Below, in pieces: positions 18,390-27,918 of a stretch of DNA of 64,000 nucleotides. Origin of the DNA: Variovorax sp. RA8. Its GTDB lineage: Bacteria > Pseudomonadota > Gammaproteobacteria > Burkholderiales > Burkholderiaceae_C. How positions within the stretch are numbered: the stretch's first letter is position 1; each line of letters begins with the position of its first letter. Made by a program: the position numbers and the translations under genes. The DNA is taken from assembly GCF_901827175.1 (NCBI RefSeq), contig NZ_LR594662.1:1798001-1862000 (forward strand). The letters are read 5' to 3'. The notes beneath the pieces were generated by a model. The model made no database searches and was not told the DNA's origin. It saw nothing but the letters and a program-made list of their open reading frames with translations.

Positions 18390-20404
18390 CCGCATCGCCC
18401 GCCCGCAAGCCGCGTTTGTCGACCTGGATGAGGGTCGGCGCGGTAGTGCTGGGGCTGTTTGCGGCGCTGCTGCTGGTGCTGGCCCTGTTTCCGTGGGATG
18501 CGCTGCGCGGGCCGATCAATCGCTATGTCAGCGAACAGACGGGCCGCAAGTTCGAGATCACCCGCCGCCTGGATGTGGATCTGGGATGGCGGGCCGCCAC
18601 CGTGAAACTCGACGGCATCGAGTTTGCCAACCCCTCATGGGCGCGCGAGCCCTATCTGGTCCGGGCCGAGCGCGCGACCTTCGACATCCGGCTGTGGCCG
18701 CTGCTGGCGAAGCGGGTCGTGATTCCGCACATCTTTCTGGCCTCGCCGGCGCTGGGCCTGCAGATGGAAGAGGACGGCCGGCGCACCTGGGCCTTGGGCA
18801 AGAACACCGCGGACGAAGGCACCGTCCCGGTCATCGGCCTTTTGGAGGTCGACCAGGGCACGCTCGACTTCCTGGCGGCACACCTCGGCGTCGATCTGCG
18901 CGCCGACTTCAGCTACGACAGCAGTCGCGGGGAGCTGCCGCTCGACTTTCGCATCAAGGGGCGCTACCAGGGACAGCCGCTGACGGCGCAGGGCCGGACC
19001 GGCAACGTACTGCAGCTCAACGCGGCCGGCCAGCCCCCGTTCCCGCTGGAGATCGATGCGGCCGCTGGTCATACGCGCCTGAAGGCGAAAGGTACGGTGG
19101 CGGAGCTGGCAAACTTGGACGGCGTCGATGCCCGTTTCGACCTCAAGGGCCAGAACCTGGGCGACCTGTACGGCTTGCTCGGCATCGCATTGCCCCAAAC
19201 CTCGCCGTATGCGTTGAGCGGCGAGCTGCGCAAGCGCGCCAAGCTATGGGAGGTGGCGAGCCTCCAGGGCAAGCTGGGCCTCTCCGACATCGGGGGCGAC
19301 ATGAAATTCGATCAGTCGCAGAAGGTGCCATTCCTGTCCGGCGCCCTGCGCTCGCGCGTGATGGACATGGACGACCTCGGCCCGCTGATCGGCCTGCCGC
19401 CCACCGAGCGCTCGGCCAAGGCCATCGAGGGCCTCCCACCGCCGCCGAGCATTACCGAGGTCAAGCGTGCGCGGCGCGACTCCGGCCGCAAGGTGCTGCC
19501 CGCCGCCACGCTCGACTTCGAGCGGCTGCGCGCTATGAATGCCGAGGTGAAGTACACGGCCGATCGCATCAGGAACGTCCGTGAGTTGCCGCTGGACAAG
19601 GGCAGCGTGCAAGTGAAGCTGCGGGACGGCGTGCTGACGCTCGATCCGCTCAACCTCGGCGTGGCCGGCGGGTCGCTCGCCGGCGCCGTGCGCATCGACG
19701 GCGCGCAGAACCCTGCCGACATCCGCGCGGCGCTGAACGTGCGCGGGATGCAGCTCAGCCGGCTGATCCCCAAGGTCGAAACCATGCGCACCAGTTTCGG
19801 CAAGCTCGATGGGCGGATCAATCTCTCCGGGCGCGGCAACTCGGTGGCGAGCTGGCTGGGCCATGCTTCTGGGGACGTCGCCGCGCTCACCGGTCGCGGG
19901 GAGTTTAGCAACCTGCTGCTGGAGTTCATGGGGCTGGATGGCGGCGAGATCATCAAATTTCTTCTGCGCGGCGACAAGAACGTGGTGCTGCGCTGTGCCG
20001 CCATGGCCTTCGACGTCGACAAGGGCACCATGGTGAGCCGCAGCGTCGTGCTGGATACCGAGGACACCCTGTTCAACGCAAGCGGCCAGATCAGCCTGTC
20101 GAAGGAAACGCTGGACTTCGTGGTGAGGCCCGAGCCGAAGGACAGGAGCATCCTGTCCCTGCGCACGCCGCTGATCATCGGCGGCACGCTTGCCTCGCCC
20201 AGCGCCAGCCTGGAGGCCGGGTCGCTGGTGACACGCGGCGCTGCGGCCGTCTTGCTGGGAGCGCTCAACCCCTTGCTCGCGCTTGCCGCTACCGTCGAGA
20301 CCGGGCCGGGTGCGGACGCCGACTGCCAGGGGGTACTGGCCCAGGCCAAGCGGCCCAGTGCGGGCGAGGCGGCGGCCGGCGCAGCCAAGGCCCGGAAGCA
20401 GTAG
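18386..20404 (+). CDS. AsmA family protein
   Basis: The 672-residue protein has one N-terminal transmembrane helix (about residues 16-38) and a long periplasmic beta-rich domain with the AsmA-type pieces GRKFEITRRLDVDLGWRAA and, near the end, DFVVRPEPKDRSILSLRTPL followed by GTLASPSASLEAG. AsmA-like proteins are bridge-like, phospholipid-transporting or envelope-assembly proteins anchored in the inner membrane. The GTG at 18386 overlapping the upstream ORF is preferred; ATG 18428 (MRVGAVVLG) is the alternative. It is convergent with moeB. Confidence 0.85.
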   Translation: MTASPARKPRLSTWMRVGAVVLGLFAALLLVLALFPWDALRGPINRYVSEQTGRKFEITRRLDVDLGWRAATVKLDGIEFANPSWAREPYLVRAERATFDIRLWPLLAKRVVIPHIFLASPALGLQMEEDGRRTWALGKNTADEGTVPVIGLLEVDQGTLDFLAAHLGVDLRADFSYDSSRGELPLDFRIKGRYQGQPLTAQGRTGNVLQLNAAGQPPFPLEIDAAAGHTRLKAKGTVAELANLDGVDARFDLKGQNLGDLYGLLGIALPQTSPYALSGELRKRAKLWEVASLQGKLGLSDIGGDMKFDQSQKVPFLSGALRSRVMDMDDLGPLIGLPPTERSAKAIEGLPPPPSITEVKRARRDSGRKVLPAATLDFERLRAMNAEVKYTADRIRNVRELPLDKGSVQVKLRDGVLTLDPLNLGVAGGSLAGAVRIDGAQNPADIRAALNVRGMQLSRLIPKVETMRTSFGKLDGRINLSGRGNSVASWLGHASGDVAALTGRGEFSNLLLEFMGLDGGEIIKFLLRGDKNVVLRCAAMAFDVDKGTMVSRSVVLDTEDTLFNASGQISLSKETLDFVVRPEPKDRSILSLRTPLIIGGTLASPSASLEAGSLVTRGAAAVLLGALNPLLALAATVETGPGADADCQGVLAQAKRPSAGEAAAGAAKARKQ

Positions 20405-20431
20405 CAGCGGCGGAAGTCTCGCGGGTGGCGA

Positions 20432-21193
20432 TCAGCTCGCCGCCGGCCGGTGGCCGCAGACGCTGCAGCCCGGATCGCGCGCCACGCGCAGTGTGTCGAA
20501 GGCCGTGCGGCGTCCGTCGAACATCAGCAGGCTGCCCGCCAGCGAGGGGCCGATGCCGGCAAGCAGTTTCAGCGCTTCGTGGGCTTCCAGCATCCCGATG
20601 GTGCCGACAACCGGCGCAAACACGCCGAGCACTGCGCAGCGCGTTTCCTCGAAATGTGCGTCGGGGGGGAACAGACAGGCGTAGCAAGGCGAGGCGGCAT
20701 CGCGCGTGTCGTACACGCTCAGCTGGCCGTCGAAACGGATCGCCGCGCCGGCCACCAACGGCTTGGCGTGAGCCACGCAGGCGCGGTTCACGGCGTGGCG
20801 GGTGGCGAAGTTGTCGCTGCAGTCGATCACCACGTCGGCCGTGGCCACCAGCCGATGCAGCAGGGCCTCGTCGGCGCGCTGCACATGGGTCTCGATGCGA
20901 ATCTCCGGATTGATGTCCCGCATTGCCGCGGCCGCCGATTCGACCTTGGCCTGGCCGACACGGGCGGTGCTGTGGGCGATCTGGCGCTGGAGGTTGGTGA
21001 GGTCGACCTCGTCGTCGTCAACCAGCGTGATGCGGCCGACGCCGGCTGCCGCGAGGTAGAGCGCCACCGGCGAGCCCAGCCCGCCGGCGCCGATCACCAG
21101 CGCGTGGCCGGCGCTGACGCGTCCCTGGCCGTCGATGCCGAATTCCTCGAGGAGAATGTGGCGCGAATAGCGCAGCAGGTCCTGGTCTTCCAT
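20432..21193 (-). CDS. moeB: Molybdopterin-synthase adenylyltransferase (MoeB/ThiF family)
   Basis: The 253-residue E1-like enzyme adenylates the C-terminus of a small sulfur-carrier protein (MoaD, or ThiS). The opening RYSRHILLEEFGIDGQ, nucleotide loop GAGGLGSPVALYLAAAGVG and VDDDEVDLTNLQRQ are typical. Two zinc pairs are visible, CYAC (about 192) and CSVC (about 244), and the crossover-loop Cys is in ETRCAVLG. Molybdopterin made with MoeB would supply the two formate dehydrogenases farther on. MoeB and ThiF cannot be fully separated by eye. Confidence 0.88.
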   Translation of the reverse strand: MEDQDLLRYSRHILLEEFGIDGQGRVSAGHALVIGAGGLGSPVALYLAAAGVGRITLVDDDEVDLTNLQRQIAHSTARVGQAKVESAAAAMRDINPEIRIETHVQRADEALLHRLVATADVVIDCSDNFATRHAVNRACVAHAKPLVAGAAIRFDGQLSVYDTRDAASPCYACLFPPDAHFEETRCAVLGVFAPVVGTIGMLEAHEALKLLAGIGPSLAGSLLMFDGRRTAFDTLRVARDPGCSVCGHRPAAS

Positions 21194-21245
21194 GCGCCGC
21201 GCGGGCCGATACCGGCGCTCCCCCGACGGGAGCTGGCGTGCCGGA

Positions 21246-22688
21246 TCAGTTTTCCTTCTTCTCTTCCTTGTTCTCGACGATCACCTGCGTCTTGCTCACG
21301 AGCACCGGCTGGCCCTTGAGCCTGTTCAGCGCCTGCACCAGGGGGAAGTCCTTCTCGTTGCCGAACTCGGGCACCTTGCGGTCCTGCGGCGGTTTCTTGG
21401 CTTCCTCCTCGAGGCGCTTGCGCGCCTCGTCGCGGGCCTTCTCCCGCTCGGGGTCCTTGGCCTCGGGGCCCTGGCCGCTCGCCAGGTGCTTCTCGAGGTC
21501 GGCCTCGCGCATGCGCAGCGCCGCGAAGGGGCTACCCTCGGCGCTCTCGTCGACCAGCACATTGGGCACGATGCCCTTGGCCTGGATCGAGGTCCCGCTG
21601 GGCGTGTAGTAGCGTGCCGTCGTGATCTTGAGGCCGGTGTCGGGGCCGAGCGGGCGCACCGTCTGCACCGAGCCCTTGCCGAAGGTCTGGCTGCCCATGA
21701 TGATGGCGCGCTTGTGGTCCTGCAGCGCACCGGCCACGATCTCGCTGGCGGACGCCGAGCCTTCGTTCACCAGCACCACCAGCGGCACCGTCTTGAGCGA
21801 CGGCGGCAGGTTGCGCAGCGGGTCGCTGCCCGCGCGGCGCTGGTAGTACTCGGGCGCGGCCTTGTAGACCGACTTGCTCTCGGGCAGCTGGCCGTCGGTG
21901 GACACCACCGTGACGTTCTCGGGCAGGAACGCGGCCGAGATGGCCACAGCCGCGTCGAGCAGGCCGCCCGGGTCGTTGCGCAGGTCCAGCACCAGCCCCT
22001 TGAGGTTGGGCTCCTGCTTGTAGATTTCCTCGACCTTCTTGACGAAGTCGTCGACCGTGCGCTCCTGGAACTGCGACAGGCGGATCCAGCCGTAGCCAGG
22101 CTCCATCACCTTGCCTCGCACCGACTGAGTACGGATCTCCTCGCGCGTGATGGTCACCGGGAAAGTGCGGTTCTCGTCCTTGCGGAAGATCGTCAGCAAC
22201 ACCTTGGTGTTGGCCTCGCCGCGCATGCGCTTGACAGCCTCGTTGAGCGAAAGCCCGCGCACCGCCGTGTCGTCGATGCGAGTGATCATGTCGTTGGGCT
22301 TGAGGCCGGCGCGGAAGGCGGGCGAGCCCTCGATCGGCGACACCACCTTGATCAGGCCGTCCTCCTGCGAGATCTCGATGCCCACGCCGACGAAGCGGCC
22401 AGTGGTGCCCTCTCGAAATTCCTTGAAAGACTTCTTGTCGAAGTACTGGGAATGCGGGTCGAGCCCGGCGACCATGCCGGAGATCGCGTCGGAGATGAGC
22501 TTCTTCTCGTCGACCTGCTCGACGTAGTCGCTCTTCACCATGCCGAACACGGCTGCGAGCTGCTGCAGCTCTTCGAGTGGGAGAGGGGCCAGTGAACCTC
22601 GTGCAACTGTTTGCAACGAGACCGTGGTCAGCGCGCCGGCAACGGCGCCGGCTGCGACCCAGCCCGTGATCTTGAGTTTCTGCCCCAT
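21246..22688 (-). CDS. S41 family carboxy-terminal processing protease
   Basis: The 480-residue protein has an N-terminal signal/anchor (about 8-28), a PDZ domain (about 95-180, with GRFVGVGIEISQEDG) and the peptidase core with catalytic Ser in GSASASEIVAG and Lys in SQTFGKGSVQT. A Lys/Glu-rich C-terminal region (380-440) follows. Such proteases (CtpA/Prc type) trim periplasmic or cell-wall enzymes at their C-termini. The order gpmA then S41 protease then moeB on one strand is typical for Burkholderiales. An AAGGAC ribosome site precedes the ATG. Confidence 0.92.
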   Translation of the reverse strand: MGQKLKITGWVAAGAVAGALTTVSLQTVARGSLAPLPLEELQQLAAVFGMVKSDYVEQVDEKKLISDAISGMVAGLDPHSQYFDKKSFKEFREGTTGRFVGVGIEISQEDGLIKVVSPIEGSPAFRAGLKPNDMITRIDDTAVRGLSLNEAVKRMRGEANTKVLLTIFRKDENRTFPVTITREEIRTQSVRGKVMEPGYGWIRLSQFQERTVDDFVKKVEEIYKQEPNLKGLVLDLRNDPGGLLDAAVAISAAFLPENVTVVSTDGQLPESKSVYKAAPEYYQRRAGSDPLRNLPPSLKTVPLVVLVNEGSASASEIVAGALQDHKRAIIMGSQTFGKGSVQTVRPLGPDTGLKITTARYYTPSGTSIQAKGIVPNVLVDESAEGSPFAALRMREADLEKHLASGQGPEAKDPEREKARDEARKRLEEEAKKPPQDRKVPEFGNEKDFPLVQALNRLKGQPVLVSKTQVIVENKEEKKEN

Positions 22689-22789
22689 TTAAATGTCCTT
22701 GTCGCCTGTCAAACCAATATACACAGCTTGGAAGCAAGTTGTCTGCCGGGGTTCCGCGTATCCGAGGGCGCCGCGGCAGATTTTCAAGC

Positions 22790-23533
22790 TCAGGCCTTGC
22801 CTTGCGCGGCGATCGCAGCCGCCGCCTTCTCGGCGGCTGCCGCATCGCCGAGGTAGTAGTGCCGCAGCGGCTTGAGCTCGTCGTCGAGCTCGTAGACCAG
22901 CGGGATGCCGTTCGGAATGTTGAGGCCGACGATGTCGTCGTCGGAGATGCCGTCCAGGTATTTGACCAGCGCGCGGATCGAGTTGCCATGCGCTGCCACG
23001 ACCAGCCGCCGGCCTGCGCGGATCGCCGGAGCCATCGACTCGTTCCAGAAGGGCAGCACGCGCGCCACCGTGTCCTTGAGGCATTCGGTCAGCGGCACCT
23101 GTTCGGGCGCCAGCTTGGCGTAGCGCGGATCGCCGCGCTCGCTGCGCGGATCGCTGGGCTCCAGCGCCGGTGGCGGCACGCTGTAGCTGCGGCGCCAGAT
23201 CAGCACCTGCTCGTCGCCGTACTTCTTGGCCGTCTCGGCCTTGTTGAGGCCCTGAAGCGCCCCGTAGTGGCGCTCGTTGAGGCGCCAGGAATGCACCACC
23301 GGCAGCCAGGTGCGGTCCAGCTCGTCGAGCGTGTGCCACAGCGTGCGGGTGGCGCGCTTGAGCACGCTGGTGTAGGCCACGTCGAAGTCGTACCCCTCGG
23401 CCTTCAACAGCCGGCCAGACTGCTTGGCCTGCTCGATGCCGAGCGGAGTGAGGTCGACATCGGTCCAGCCGGTGAAGCGGTTTTCGAGATTCCAGGTCGA
23501 TTCGCCGTGGCGGATCAGTACCAGTTTGTGCAT
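22790..23533 (-). CDS. gpmA: 2,3-bisphosphoglycerate-dependent phosphoglycerate mutase
   Basis: The 247-residue glycolytic enzyme interconverts 2- and 3-phosphoglycerate. The phospho-histidine motif [11 protein letters not shown] opens the protein (His9-10 region), with [19 protein letters not shown], and the second histidine in [12 protein letters not shown]. The length matches dPGM. A promoter with TTGAGT and TAGAAT at 16-base spacing lies upstream (23570-23597), overlapping the -10-like box of the divergent rhodanese gene. Confidence 0.96.
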   Translation of the reverse strand: MHKLVLIRHGESTWNLENRFTGWTDVDLTPLGIEQAKQSGRLLKAEGYDFDVAYTSVLKRATRTLWHTLDELDRTWLPVVHSWRLNERHYGALQGLNKAETAKKYGDEQVLIWRRSYSVPPPALEPSDPRSERGDPRYAKLAPEQVPLTECLKDTVARVLPFWNESMAPAIRAGRRLVVAAHGNSIRALVKYLDGISDDDIVGLNIPNGIPLVYELDDELKPLRHYYLGDAAAAEKAAAAIAAQGKA

Positions 23534-23569
23534 GGGGGAGGCCTTTGGGAACGCTTGCCAAAACCCGAC

Positions 23570-23597
23570 ATTCTAAAATCCGCGATTTGCCACTCAA
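23570..23597 (-). promoter_or_regulatory. Candidate gpmA promoter overlapping a divergent -10 box
   Basis: On the minus strand TTGAGT (23597-23592) and TAGAAT (23575-23570) are spaced by 16 bases. On the plus strand TAAAAT (23574-23579) overlaps the same bases and could be the -10 box for the rhodanese gene. The two promoters would exclude each other's polymerase. Confidence 0.5.
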
Positions 23598-23606
23598 GAG
23601 AACACC

Positions 23607-24014
23607 GTGAAATTCATCGTCGACAACTGGATGCTGATCCTGATTGCGCTCAGCTCCGGCGGCATGCTGGCCTGGCCGCTGCTGCGTGGAGCCACCTCCG
23701 GGTCACTGACGGCGCAGGGCGCGGTGCAGCTGATCAACCGCGAGCGCGCCGTGGTGGTCGATGTGCGCGAGCCGGAGGAATTCGCCGCCGGCCACATGAC
23801 CGGCGCCAAGAACGTGCCGCTCAACCAGCTCGAGGAAAAGCTCGCTGCCGCGGTCAAGAACAAGACGGTGCCCCTCCTGCTGGTGTGCGCCACCGGAGCG
23901 CGGGCCCAGCGTGCCGTGGCCATCGCCAAGAAACTCGGTTACGAGCAAGCCCAAGCCGTGGCTGGCGGGCTGAAATCCTGGAAAGAGGCTAACCTGCCGG
24001 TTGAAAAGGCCTGA
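23607..24014 (+). CDS. Membrane-anchored rhodanese-like protein
   Basis: The 135-residue protein has one N-terminal membrane helix (about 8-26) and a rhodanese domain with VDVREPEEFAAGHMTGAKNVP and the active-site cysteine loop VCATGARAQRA. Rhodaneses carry sulfane sulfur. It starts with GTG after an AAGAG ribosome site. It is followed 14 bases later by grxC and then secB, a widely conserved order, so the three are probably linked to thiol chemistry and protein export. Confidence 0.9.
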   Translation: MKFIVDNWMLILIALSSGGMLAWPLLRGATSGSLTAQGAVQLINRERAVVVDVREPEEFAAGHMTGAKNVPLNQLEEKLAAAVKNKTVPLLLVCATGARAQRAVAIAKKLGYEQAQAVAGGLKSWKEANLPVEKA

Positions 24015-24028
24015 ACTTCCCATCCCAC

Positions 24029-24298
24029 ATGAGCACGATGCAAGCCGTCAAGATGTACACCACCGCCGTCTGCCCCTACTGCATTCGCGCGAAGCAAATT
24101 CTCAAAGCCAAGGGCGTCGAACAGATCGAGGAGATCCGCATCGACGGCGATCCGCAAGCCCGGATCACGATGATGAACATCACCCAGCGGCGCACCGTCC
24201 CGCAGATTTTCATCGGCGACACGCATGTCGGCGGCTGCGACGACCTGATCGCCCTCGACGGCCGCGGCGGACTGGTGCCGCTGCTGCAGGGCGGCTGA
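24029..24298 (+). CDS. grxC: Glutaredoxin 3
   Basis: The 89-residue thioredoxin-fold protein has the dithiol active site CPYC (about residues 15-18), the TVPQIF cis-proline loop, and GGCDDLIALDGRGGL for glutathione binding. It reduces disulfides or mixed glutathione disulfides using glutathione. A second start at residue 4 (MQAVKMYTT) is possible. A terminator-like hairpin follows at 24305-24325. Confidence 0.95.
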   Translation: MSTMQAVKMYTTAVCPYCIRAKQILKAKGVEQIEEIRIDGDPQARITMMNITQRRTVPQIFIGDTHVGGCDDLIALDGRGGLVPLLQGG

Positions 24299-24304
24299 CG
24301 CCGC

Positions 24305-24325
24305 GGGGCGATAATCGCCCCTTTT
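24305..24325 (+). terminator. Terminator-like hairpin after grxC
   Basis: GGGGCGA (24305-24311) pairs perfectly with TCGCCCC (24315-24321), loop TAA, and is followed by TTTT (24322-24325). The loop also contains a GATAAT -10-like hexamer, so a promoter role cannot be excluded. Confidence 0.6.
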
Positions 24326-24346
24326 CCCATCCATCCAAACACGCCA

Positions 24347-24388
24347 GCCCGCCGTCGGGACATCTCTTCCCCCGGCGGGCGTTGTTTT
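24347..24388 (+). terminator. Second hairpin in the grxC-secB gap
   Basis: GCCCGCCG (24347-24354) pairs with CGGCGGGC (24373-24380), followed by GTTGTTTT. It is 20 bases before the secB start, so it may be a weak terminator, an attenuator, or a structure influencing secB translation. Confidence 0.4.
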
Positions 24389-24407
24389 GACCTTCGAAAG
24401 TTCTGCC

Positions 24408-24872
24408 ATGGCCGACCAGCAAGCCCAAGACCCCGTCTTCCAGATCCAGCGCGTCTACCTGAAAGACCTGTCGCTCGAGCAGCCGAACTCGCCGGCCATC
24501 CTGCTGGAGCAGGAGCAGCCCACCGTCGACATCCAGCTCGGCGTCGATGCGCAGCCCGTGACCGACGGCATCTTCGAGATCACCGTCTCGGCCACCGTGC
24601 AGACCAAGATCCAGGACCGCACCGTGTTCCTGGTCGAGGCCAAGCAGGCCGGCATCTTCGAGATCCGCAACCTGCCCGAAGAGCAGATGGGCCCGATCCT
24701 CGGCATCGCCTGCCCGCAGATCGTCTACCCCTACCTGCGCGGCAACGTGGCCGACGTGATCCAGCGCGGCGGCTTCCCGCCAGTGCACCTGGCCGAGATC
24801 AACTTCCAGGCCATGTTCGAGCAGCAGCAGGCCCAGGCGGCCGGCCAGGCCTCGCCGATCATCACGCAGTAA
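24408..24872 (+). CDS. secB: Protein-export chaperone SecB
   Basis: The 154-residue tetrameric chaperone keeps preproteins unfolded and delivers them to SecA. Typical features are [18 protein letters not shown] at the N-terminus, [13 protein letters not shown], and the [19 protein letters not shown] helix. The tail is Gln/Ala-rich. ATG 24408 gives the standard start; an upstream TTG is unlikely. It is followed 26 bases later by gpsA, as in many Proteobacteria. Confidence 0.96.
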   Translation: MADQQAQDPVFQIQRVYLKDLSLEQPNSPAILLEQEQPTVDIQLGVDAQPVTDGIFEITVSATVQTKIQDRTVFLVEAKQAGIFEIRNLPEEQMGPILGIACPQIVYPYLRGNVADVIQRGGFPPVHLAEINFQAMFEQQQAQAAGQASPIITQ

Positions 24873-24898
24873 GACGTCGGGACAATGCGCAGCCGCCG

Positions 24899-25894
24899 AT
24901 GAAGATCTGCGTGCTCGGCGCCGGCGCCTGGGGAACGGCGCTGGCGGTCAATGCGGCCGCCCGACATGCGGTCAGCCTCTGGGCGCGCGACGCGGCCCAG
25001 GTGCAGGCCATGCTGGCGGCGCGCGAGAACGCGCGCTACCTGCCCGGCGTTCCGCTTCCCGCCTCGCTGGCTTTGCGCAGCGGCACCGTGCCCGCCGCGG
25101 TCGCCGATGCGGATCTGGCGATCATCGCCACCCCCATGGCCGCCCTGCGCGAGCAGCTCCTGTTGCTGCGCGATGCGGCCTGCCCGGTGGCTTGGCTGTG
25201 CAAGGGCGTGGAGCCCGCCCTCGCCGGTGCCGACGGCCTGCTGGCTCACGAGATCCAGGCCCAGGTGGCGCCCGGCCTGGTGGCCGGCGTGCTCAGCGGT
25301 CCCAGCTTCGCCCTGGAGGTCGCGCAGGGCCGGCCCACCGCGCTGGTCGCCGCCAGTGCTCATCCCGGTCTGCGCGAGGCGCTGGTCAATGCCTTCCACG
25401 GCCCGAGCCTGCGTGTCTACGCCAACGAGGACATCGTGGGCGTCGAAGTTGGCGGCGCCGTGAAGAACGTGCTGGCGATCGCCACCGGCCTGGCGGACGG
25501 CCTGGCCCTCGGCCTCAATGCACGCGCCGCCCTCATCACCCGCGGCCTGGCCGAGATGACGCGCCTGGGCGTGGCCCTGGGCGCGCGGCCCGACACCTTC
25601 ATGGGGCTTTCTGGACTGGGCGACCTGGTGCTGACCGCCACCGGCGACCTCTCGCGCAACCGCAAGGTCGGCCTGCTCCTGGCCCAGGGGCAGACGCTGG
25701 CGCAGGCCGTGGACTCGCTCGGCCATGTGGCCGAGGGCGTCTACTGCGCGCGCACCGTGGTTCAGCGCGCGCGCCACCTCGGCGTCGAGATGCCCATCGC
25801 GGAGAGCGTGGTGGCCCTGCTCGACGGCCGCCTGCGGCCCGCGGAGGCAGTCACGGAACTGATGAGCCGCGAGCCAGGCGTTGAAGCGCCCTGA
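24899..25894 (+). CDS. gpsA: NAD(P)H-dependent glycerol-3-phosphate dehydrogenase
   Basis: The 331-residue enzyme reduces dihydroxyacetone phosphate to sn-glycerol 3-phosphate for phospholipid synthesis. The dinucleotide-binding [10 protein letters not shown] is at residue 7. [17 protein letters not shown] and the catalytic-lysine region [19 protein letters not shown] follow, then [14 protein letters not shown]. The length is normal. There is no clear ribosome site; a GACAAT box lies 12 bases before the ATG. Confidence 0.96.
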   Translation: MKICVLGAGAWGTALAVNAAARHAVSLWARDAAQVQAMLAARENARYLPGVPLPASLALRSGTVPAAVADADLAIIATPMAALREQLLLLRDAACPVAWLCKGVEPALAGADGLLAHEIQAQVAPGLVAGVLSGPSFALEVAQGRPTALVAASAHPGLREALVNAFHGPSLRVYANEDIVGVEVGGAVKNVLAIATGLADGLALGLNARAALITRGLAEMTRLGVALGARPDTFMGLSGLGDLVLTATGDLSRNRKVGLLLAQGQTLAQAVDSLGHVAEGVYCARTVVQRARHLGVEMPIAESVVALLDGRLRPAEAVTELMSREPGVEAP

Positions 25895-25923
25895 AGCCCG
25901 GCCCCGCAGCAGAACAACACGAC

Positions 25924-26802
25924 ATGGACGACAACTTCTTCGACTTCTCCCCGGCCCGGATTGCCGAACTGGCCGCCGCCGATGGCGCGCGCGCCCTGCG
26001 CGAGGACGTCGGTGAGGGCGACCTCACCGCCGCCCTGGTGCCCGCCGGCAGCCGCGCCACTGCCCGCGTGCTGCTGCGTGAGCCTGCCGTGCTGTGCGGC
26101 GTGCCCTGGGTGGAGGCCGTCGTGCGGCAGCTCGATCCGCAGGCGCGGATCGCCTGGCACGGCGCGGAAGGCACGCGCTGCGCGGCCGGCCAGGCAGTGC
26201 TGGAGATCGAGGGAGACGCCCGCGCCTTGCTGACCGCCGAGCGCACCGCGCTCAACTTCCTGCAACTGCTCAGCGCAGTTGCGACGCGCACGGCGGCCTA
26301 CATGGAAGCGGTGCGCGGCACGCGTGCCGTGATCGTCGACACGCGCAAGACCCTGCCGGGCCTGCGCCTGGCGCAGAAGTACGCCGTGCGTGCCGGCGGC
26401 GGCACCAACCACCGTATCGGCCTCTACGACGCCATCCTCATCAAGGAAAACCACATCGCTGCTGCCGGCGGCGTCAGCGCTGCGCTGCGGGCCGCCGGTG
26501 AAGCGGGCCGCCGGGCGCGGTTCGTCGAGATCGAGGTCGAGACCCTGGCCCAGTTCGACGAGGCGCTGGCCCAGGGCGCCCGCATGATCCTGCTGGACAA
26601 CATGGACTTGCCGACCCTGCGCGAGGCCGTGCGCCGCAACGATGCGGTCGCAGGCACCCGCGCCGTGCTGGAGATCTCGGGCGGCGTCACGATGGAGAGC
26701 GTGCGCGCCCTGGCCGAGACCGGCGTGGACCGCATCTCCGTCGGCGCCCTGACCAAGGACATCAAGGCCATCGATTTCTCGATGCGTTTCCAGGAAGCGT
26801 GA
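25924..26802 (+). CDS. nadC: Nicotinate-nucleotide diphosphorylase (carboxylating)
   Basis: The 292-residue enzyme converts quinolinate and PRPP to nicotinate mononucleotide in NAD synthesis. Signature stretches are REDVGEGDLTAALVP, AERTALNFLQLLSAVAT, DTRKTLPGLRLAQKYAVRAG (PRPP/quinolinate contacts) and HRIGLYDAILIKENH. It is followed after three bases by nadA, so the two last steps of quinolinate use are co-expressed; nadB lies apart at 33138-34730. Confidence 0.96.
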   Translation: MDDNFFDFSPARIAELAAADGARALREDVGEGDLTAALVPAGSRATARVLLREPAVLCGVPWVEAVVRQLDPQARIAWHGAEGTRCAAGQAVLEIEGDARALLTAERTALNFLQLLSAVATRTAAYMEAVRGTRAVIVDTRKTLPGLRLAQKYAVRAGGGTNHRIGLYDAILIKENHIAAAGGVSAALRAAGEAGRRARFVEIEVETLAQFDEALAQGARMILLDNMDLPTLREAVRRNDAVAGTRAVLEISGGVTMESVRALAETGVDRISVGALTKDIKAIDFSMRFQEA

Positions 26803-26805
26803 TCC

Positions 26806-27918
26806 ATGACATCAGCCGTCATCAGCGTCGACTACGAGCAGCCGGTTTCCGATGCCGCCTGCGGCACACGCCATGCCTGGGCACGCGTGCCGGCCGAACC
26901 CTCGCGGGACGAGCGCGAGGCGCTCAAGTCCCGCATCCGCCGTCTCCTGCGCGAGCGCAATGCGGTGATGGTGTCGCATTACTACGTGCATCCCGACCTG
27001 CAGGACCTGGCCGAGGAAACAGGCGGCATCGTCAGCGATTCGCTCGAGATGGCGCGCTTCGGCCGCGACCATCCGGCGCAGACCCTGGTCGTCTCCGGGG
27101 TGCGTTTCATGGGCGAGACCGCGAAGATCCTCTCGCCCGAGAAGCGCGTGCTGATGCCCGACCTCGATGCCACCTGCTCGCTGGACCTGGGCTGCCCCGC
27201 CGATGTTTTCAGCGCCTTCTGCGACCAGCACCCGGACCGCACCGTGGTCGTCTACGCCAACACCAGCGCTGCCGTGAAGGCGCGTGCCGACTGGCTGGTC
27301 ACCTCCAGCTGTGCGCTCGACGTGGTGGGCGCCCTGCACGCGCAAGGCCGCAAGATCCTGTGGGCGCCCGACCGGCACCTGGGCGACTACATACGGCGCG
27401 AGACCGGCGCCGACATGCTGAGCTGGGACGGCGCCTGCATCGTGCACGACGAGTTCAAGGCGCTCGAGCTGGAACTTTTGATCGAGGCCCATCCAGGCGC
27501 CAAGGTGCTGGTGCACCCCGAGTCGCCGGCGCCGGTGATCGCGCTTGCCGACGCCGTGGGCTCCACATCGGGCATCCTCGCTGCCGCGCAGCGCATGGAG
27601 GCGCGCGAATTCATCGTCGCCACCGACACCGGCCTCCTGCACAAGCTGCGCACGCTGAACCCCGGCAAGACCTTCATCGAGGCGCCCACCGCCGGCAACG
27701 GCGCCACCTGCAAGAGCTGCGCGCACTGCCCGTGGATGGCGATGAACGGCCTGGCCGACCTGGCACGCGTGCTGGAAACGGGCGAGGGTGAGGTGCATGT
27801 AGCCCCTGCGCTTGGCCTGCGTGCGCGCGTGCCGATCGACCGCATGCTGGCCTTCACCGCGGGGCTCAAGAAGGGGCAGCCGGCGGGCGGCCTGGTGGCG
27901 GGCATCGGCGCGGCCTGA
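26806..27918 (+). CDS. nadA: Quinolinate synthase
   Basis: The 370-residue [4Fe-4S] enzyme condenses iminoaspartate with dihydroxyacetone phosphate. Three cluster cysteines can be assigned: in [10 protein letters not shown], in VTSSCALDV, and in the [10 protein letters not shown] group near residue 306. [20 protein letters not shown] is the N-terminal signature. Its stop overlaps the next start (ATGA at 27915-27918 with ATG 27918), linking it to the pabB-pabC fusion. Confidence 0.96.
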   Translation: MTSAVISVDYEQPVSDAACGTRHAWARVPAEPSRDEREALKSRIRRLLRERNAVMVSHYYVHPDLQDLAEETGGIVSDSLEMARFGRDHPAQTLVVSGVRFMGETAKILSPEKRVLMPDLDATCSLDLGCPADVFSAFCDQHPDRTVVVYANTSAAVKARADWLVTSSCALDVVGALHAQGRKILWAPDRHLGDYIRRETGADMLSWDGACIVHDEFKALELELLIEAHPGAKVLVHPESPAPVIALADAVGSTSGILAAAQRMEAREFIVATDTGLLHKLRTLNPGKTFIEAPTAGNGATCKSCAHCPWMAMNGLADLARVLETGEGEVHVAPALGLRARVPIDRMLAFTAGLKKGQPAGGLVAGIGAA

